A DNA stretch of 64,000 bases from contig NZ_DF967527.1 in the NCBI RefSeq assembly GCF_000971475.1, forward strand, positions 62,001 through 126,000. The letters run 5' to 3'. Numbering within the stretch: position 1 is the first letter of the stretch; the number at the start of each line of letters is the position of its first letter. Of the stretch, positions 60,830 through 64,000 are shown piece by piece. This stretch comes from Sulfuricella sp. T08 (GTDB taxonomy: Bacteria; Pseudomonadota; Gammaproteobacteria; Burkholderiales; Sulfuricellaceae). The translations under genes were made by a program, and so were the position numbers. The notes under the pieces were generated by a model, which was not told the DNA's origin, made no database searches, and saw only the letters and a program-made list of their open reading frames with translations.

Positions 60830-62293
60830 ATGAGCCTAACAGTCGAACAAACGAAAGAAAGAAACAACGCTTTAATCAAGGAAGTGCTGGAAGTCTATCC
60901 GCAGAAGACCGCGAAGAATCGCGCCAAGCATCTGGGTACCTACGAAGAAGCCACGGAAGAAGGCGGCAAGTCGGATTGTGGCGTGAAATCCAACGTCAAG
61001 TCCGTGCCTGGCGTCATGACCATCCGCGGCTGTGCCTATGCCGGTTCCAAAGGCGTGGTGTGGGGTCCGATCAAGGACATGATCCACATCAGCCACGGTC
61101 CGGTCGGCTGCGGCCAGTATTCCTGGGGAGCGCGTCGCAACTACTACATTGGCACCACCGGCATCGACAGCTTCGTCACCATGCAGTTCACCTCCGATTT
61201 CCAGGAGAAGGACATCGTTTTCGGTGGCGACAAAAAGCTGGAAAAGATCATGGACGAGATCCAGGTTCTGTTCCCGCTGAACAAGGGCATCACCGTGCAG
61301 TCAGAGTGTCCCATCGGCCTGATCGGCGATGACATCGAGGCGGTGTCCAAGAAGAAATCCAAGGAGTTCGGCGGCAAGACCATCGTGCCGGTGCGTTGCG
61401 AGGGCTTCCGCGGCGTGTCCCAGTCGCTCGGCCACCACATCGCCAACGACGCCATCCGCGATTTCGTGTTCGACAAGCTGGACCCAACCAGGGAGTTTCA
61501 GAGCACGCCTTACGACGTGGCCATCATCGGTGACTACAACATCGGTGGCGATGCCTGGTCATCGCGCATCCTGCTCGAAGAAATGGGTCTGCGCGTGATC
61601 GCCCAGTGGTCCGGCGACGGCAGCATCGCGGAACTGGAGAACACGCCCAAGGCCAAGCTCAACGTGCTGCACTGCTACCGCTCGATGAACTACATCTCGC
61701 GCCACATGGAAGAAAAGTACGGCATTCCCTGGGTGGAGTACAACTTCTTCGGGCCGTCCAAGATCGAAGCCAGCTTGCGCGAAATCGCCAGCCACTTTGA
61801 CGACAAGATCAAGGAAGGCGCCGAGCGCGTCATCGCCAAGTACAAGGCTCTGACCGAAGCGGTGATTGCCAAGTACCGGCCACGCCTGGAAGGCAAGACG
61901 GTGATGCTGTTCGTGGGTGGTTTGCGTCCCCGCCACGTCATCGGCGCCTACGAGGATCTGGGCATGATCGTGGTCGGCACCGGCTACGAGTTCGGCCACA
62001 ACGACGACTACGAGCGCACCACGCACTACGTCAAGGATGGCACCCTGATTTACGACGACGTCACCGGCTTCGAGTTCGAGAAGTTCGTCGAGAAAATCCA
62101 GCCCGACCTGGTCGGTTCCGGGATCAAGGAGAAGTACGTGTTCCAGAAGATGGGCGTGCCGTTCCGCCAGATGCACTCCTGGGATTATTCAGGTCCATAC
62201 CACGGCTACGATGGTTTCGGCATTTTCGCCCGCGACATGGACATGGCGATCAACAACCCGGTATGGGGCCTGACCAAGGCACCGTGGAAGTGA
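60830..62293 (+). CDS. nifD: Nitrogenase MoFe protein alpha chain NifD
   Basis: 487 residues. P-cluster cysteines Cys68 ([12 protein letters not shown]), Cys94 ([10 protein letters not shown]) and Cys160 ([12 protein letters not shown]). FeMo-cofactor ligands Cys282 ([11 protein letters not shown]) and His449 ([12 protein letters not shown]). The HSWDYSG and [13 protein letters not shown] segments are those of the molybdenum enzyme, not Vnf or Anf. GGAGG before the ATG. Confidence 0.98.
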   Translation: MSLTVEQTKERNNALIKEVLEVYPQKTAKNRAKHLGTYEEATEEGGKSDCGVKSNVKSVPGVMTIRGCAYAGSKGVVWGPIKDMIHISHGPVGCGQYSWGARRNYYIGTTGIDSFVTMQFTSDFQEKDIVFGGDKKLEKIMDEIQVLFPLNKGITVQSECPIGLIGDDIEAVSKKKSKEFGGKTIVPVRCEGFRGVSQSLGHHIANDAIRDFVFDKLDPTREFQSTPYDVAIIGDYNIGGDAWSSRILLEEMGLRVIAQWSGDGSIAELENTPKAKLNVLHCYRSMNYISRHMEEKYGIPWVEYNFFGPSKIEASLREIASHFDDKIKEGAERVIAKYKALTEAVIAKYRPRLEGKTVMLFVGGLRPRHVIGAYEDLGMIVVGTGYEFGHNDDYERTTHYVKDGTLIYDDVTGFEFEKFVEKIQPDLVGSGIKEKYVFQKMGVPFRQMHSWDYSGPYHGYDGFGIFARDMDMAINNPVWGLTKAPWK

Positions 62294-62301
62294 GGGGCGA
62301 A

Positions 62302-62340
62302 GAGTGAGGGGTCAGAAGCGAATGCCGCTTCTCCTCACTC
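62302..62340 (+). promoter_or_regulatory. Stem-loop between nifD and nifK
   Basis: GAGTGAGG (62302-62309) pairs with CCTCACTC (62333-62340), and inside it AGAAGCG (62314-62320) with CGCTTCT (62326-62332) around a five-base loop. No U-tract. Likely an mRNA stability element; it leaves the nifK ribosome site (AAAAGGAG) free. Confidence 0.65.
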
Positions 62341-62380
62341 CTGACACCTTACTCCTCACTGAATTAAAAGGAGATTCAAA

Positions 62381-63916
62381 ATGAGCCAGAATGCTGAAAA
62401 CGTACTAGACCATTTCAACCTGTTCCGGGAGCCGGAATATGTCGAGATGCTGGAAAACAAGAAGAGTTTCGAGAACGGTCATCCCGTTGAATTGGTAGCG
62501 GAGATCCGCGACTGGACCAAGAGCTGGGAGTACCGCGAGGCAAACTTTGCCCGCGAAGCCCTTACCGTTAACCCGGCCAAGGCCTGCCAGCCTCTGGGCG
62601 CGGTATTCGCCGCCGTCGGATTTGAGGGTACGCTGCCTTTCGTGCACGGTTCCCAGGGTTGCGTGGCCTACTATCGCAGCCACTTCAGCCGGCACTTCAA
62701 GGAGCCTTCCTCCTGCGTGTCCTCATCCATGACCGAGGATGCGGCGGTGTTCGGCGGCCTCAACAACATGATCGACGGGCTGGCCAACGCTTACGCCATG
62801 TACAAACCCAAGATGATTGCTGTCTCCACCACCTGTATGGCGGAGGTTATCGGCGATGACCTGAAGGGTTTCATCGCTACCGCGAAGCTCAAGGGCAGCG
62901 TGCCGGAAGATTTCGATGTGCCCCACGCTCACACCCCGGCCTTCGTCGGCAGCCATGTTACCGGCTACGACAACACCATGAGGGGGATATTGACCCACTT
63001 CTGGGAAGGCAAGGAACGCGTGCCAACGCAGAAGATCAATTTCATCGGCGGCTTTGACGGCTACACCGTCGGCAACCTGCGCGAAGTGAAGCGCATGTTC
63101 GGCCTGATGGACGTGGACTATACCATTCTGTCTGACAACAGCGACGTATGGGACACCCCGGCGGACGGCGAATTCCGCATGTACGACGGCGGCACCACCC
63201 TGGAAGATACCAAGGCGGCGCTGAACGCCAAGGCCACGATTTCCATGCAGGAATTTTCCACGGAAAAAACCCTGGCATTCGCCGCCAACCACGGGCACGA
63301 AGTTGCGTCATTCAACCACCCGGTTGGCGTGGCGGCGACAGACAAGTTCCTGATGGAAGTCGCGCGCATCACCGGCAAGCCGATTCCACTGGAACTGGAA
63401 AAAGAGCGTGGCCGTCTGGTGGATGCCATCGCCGACTCCAGCGCGCACATCCATGGCAAGAAGTTCGCCCTCTACGGCGACCCGGACCTGACCCTCGGAC
63501 TCACCGCGTTCCTGCTGGAACTGGGCGCTGAGCCGGTGCATGTTCTTTCCACCAACGGCGGCAAGGAATGGGCGGCCAAGGTACAGGCGCTGCTTGACGG
63601 CTCGCCCTTCGGCAAGAACTGTCATGCCTATGCCGGCAAGGATCTGTGGCACATGCGTTCGCTGCTGTTTACCGAGCCGGTGGACTTTCTGATCGGCAAC
63701 ACCTACGGCAAGTATCTGGAGCGCGACACCAGCACGCCACTGATCCGTATCGGCTTCCCGGTGTTCGACCGCCATCACTATCATCGCTATCCGGTGTGGG
63801 GCTATCAGGGCGGCTTGAATGTGCTGGTCTGGATTCTGGACAAAATTTTCGATGAGATGGACCGGACCACCAACATCCCGTCGAAGACCGACTTCAGTTT
63901 CGACATCATTCGTTAA
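62381..63916 (+). CDS. nifK: Nitrogenase MoFe protein beta chain NifK
   Basis: 511 residues, normal for the group with a short N-terminus. P-cluster cysteines Cys69 ([11 protein letters not shown]), Cys94 ([13 protein letters not shown]) and Cys152 ([13 protein letters not shown]). C-terminal [24 protein letters not shown] is typical. With NifD it forms the heterotetramer holding P-clusters at the interface. Confidence 0.98.
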   Translation: MSQNAENVLDHFNLFREPEYVEMLENKKSFENGHPVELVAEIRDWTKSWEYREANFAREALTVNPAKACQPLGAVFAAVGFEGTLPFVHGSQGCVAYYRSHFSRHFKEPSSCVSSSMTEDAAVFGGLNNMIDGLANAYAMYKPKMIAVSTTCMAEVIGDDLKGFIATAKLKGSVPEDFDVPHAHTPAFVGSHVTGYDNTMRGILTHFWEGKERVPTQKINFIGGFDGYTVGNLREVKRMFGLMDVDYTILSDNSDVWDTPADGEFRMYDGGTTLEDTKAALNAKATISMQEFSTEKTLAFAANHGHEVASFNHPVGVAATDKFLMEVARITGKPIPLELEKERGRLVDAIADSSAHIHGKKFALYGDPDLTLGLTAFLLELGAEPVHVLSTNGGKEWAAKVQALLDGSPFGKNCHAYAGKDLWHMRSLLFTEPVDFLIGNTYGKYLERDTSTPLIRIGFPVFDRHHYHRYPVWGYQGGLNVLVWILDKIFDEMDRTTNIPSKTDFSFDIIR

Positions 63917-63922
63917 CAGCGC

Positions 63923-63944
63923 CCGGCGGCCGTATGGCCGCCGG
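63923..63944 (+). promoter_or_regulatory. Stem-loop after nifK
   Basis: CCGGCGGCC (63923-63931) and GGCCGCCGG (63936-63944) form a perfect nine-base GC stem with a GTAT loop, seven bases after the nifK stop. There is no U-tract, so read-through into the next gene is expected. Confidence 0.7.
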
Positions 63945-63964
63945 AATTTGGAAGGAACAGAATC

Positions 63965-64000
63965 ATGGCTAATGTCACTTTTACTTCGCCAAAAATGAAG
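63965..64000 (+). CDS. Start of a probable [2Fe-2S] ferredoxin gene (partial)
   Basis: Twelve codons, MANVTFTSPKMK, remain before the window ends, after a GGAAGGA site. The opening resembles FeSII/Shethna-type 2Fe-2S ferredoxins that often follow nifK. The cysteines lie outside the window, so the call rests on the short N-terminus and position. Confidence 0.5.
   Translation, partial: MANVTFTSPKMK

Overview
The window reads as a chromosomal segment of a nitrogen-fixing betaproteobacterium. The support is moderately high GC, dense ATG/TGA-overlapping operons, a NifA of the oxygen-sensitive class with no NifL, and sigma-54 promoters with TGT-N10-ACA activator sites. Iron- or sulfur-oxidising Nitrosomonadales/Gallionellales relatives are a guess from gene content, not a placement.

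Layout: (1) 0-1.6 kb, a leftward marR - cytochrome b561 - yceI operon with a paired palindromic operator. (2) 1.6-10.6 kb, a large arsenic/metal resistance block: DUF3330 protein, arsR, arsC, acr3, a DUF318/ArsP-type permease, an AhpD-like protein, arsM, a small periplasmic protein, a lipoprotein cytochrome c, a thioredoxin-like protein, a second arsC, a methyltransferase, a thioredoxin-permease fusion and a CDF exporter. (3) 10.6-17 kb, ordinary genes: nhaR-like LysR, YccA, YqhA, HtpX, DusC and a DUF255 thioredoxin-domain protein. (4) 17-36.2 kb, a leftward run of fifteen closely packed genes (patatin, metzincin protease, two FecR-domain proteins, endonuclease/phosphatase, Dyp peroxidase, catalase-like protein, two diheme cytochromes of which one resembles RoxA, beta-propeller lipoprotein, an alpha-amylase remnant and several unknowns). 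It has no obvious named counterpart and is the best candidate here for an undescribed system. (5) 36.2-38.1 kb, a gene-poor gap and an IS256-family element. (6) 38.1-46.2 kb, nifA, a nif-type ferredoxin operon and an iscS-iscU-erpA-iscA-hscA-fdx operon preceded by NifA/sigma-54 sites. (7) 46.2-52.1 kb, PepSY protein, two related multi-pass proteins flanking a PAP2 phosphatase, a two-component system, DedA and a half-size EamA protein. (8) 52.2-64 kb, two leftward nif-accessory operons and the rightward nifHDK operon, which continues out of the window into a probable 2Fe-2S ferredoxin gene.

How it works together: NifA (C-X11-C-X19-C-X4-C motif) probably activates at least five sigma-54 promoters seen here, upstream of the small-ORF/ferredoxin operon, the isc operon, nifHDK, and the two leftward accessory operons. 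nifA itself has a sigma-54 promoter with a long dyad upstream. nifHDK and the leftward accessory operon share one control region with three evenly spaced NifA sites. Stem-loops sit at every nifH/D/K/ferredoxin junction. In the arsenic block, arsenate is reduced by two LMW-PTP-type reductases, arsenite is exported by Acr3 or methylated by ArsM, and the permease with its redox partners may handle methylated species; paired cysteines recur at the ends of many of these proteins.

All product calls are from reading sequence motifs; no database search was run.
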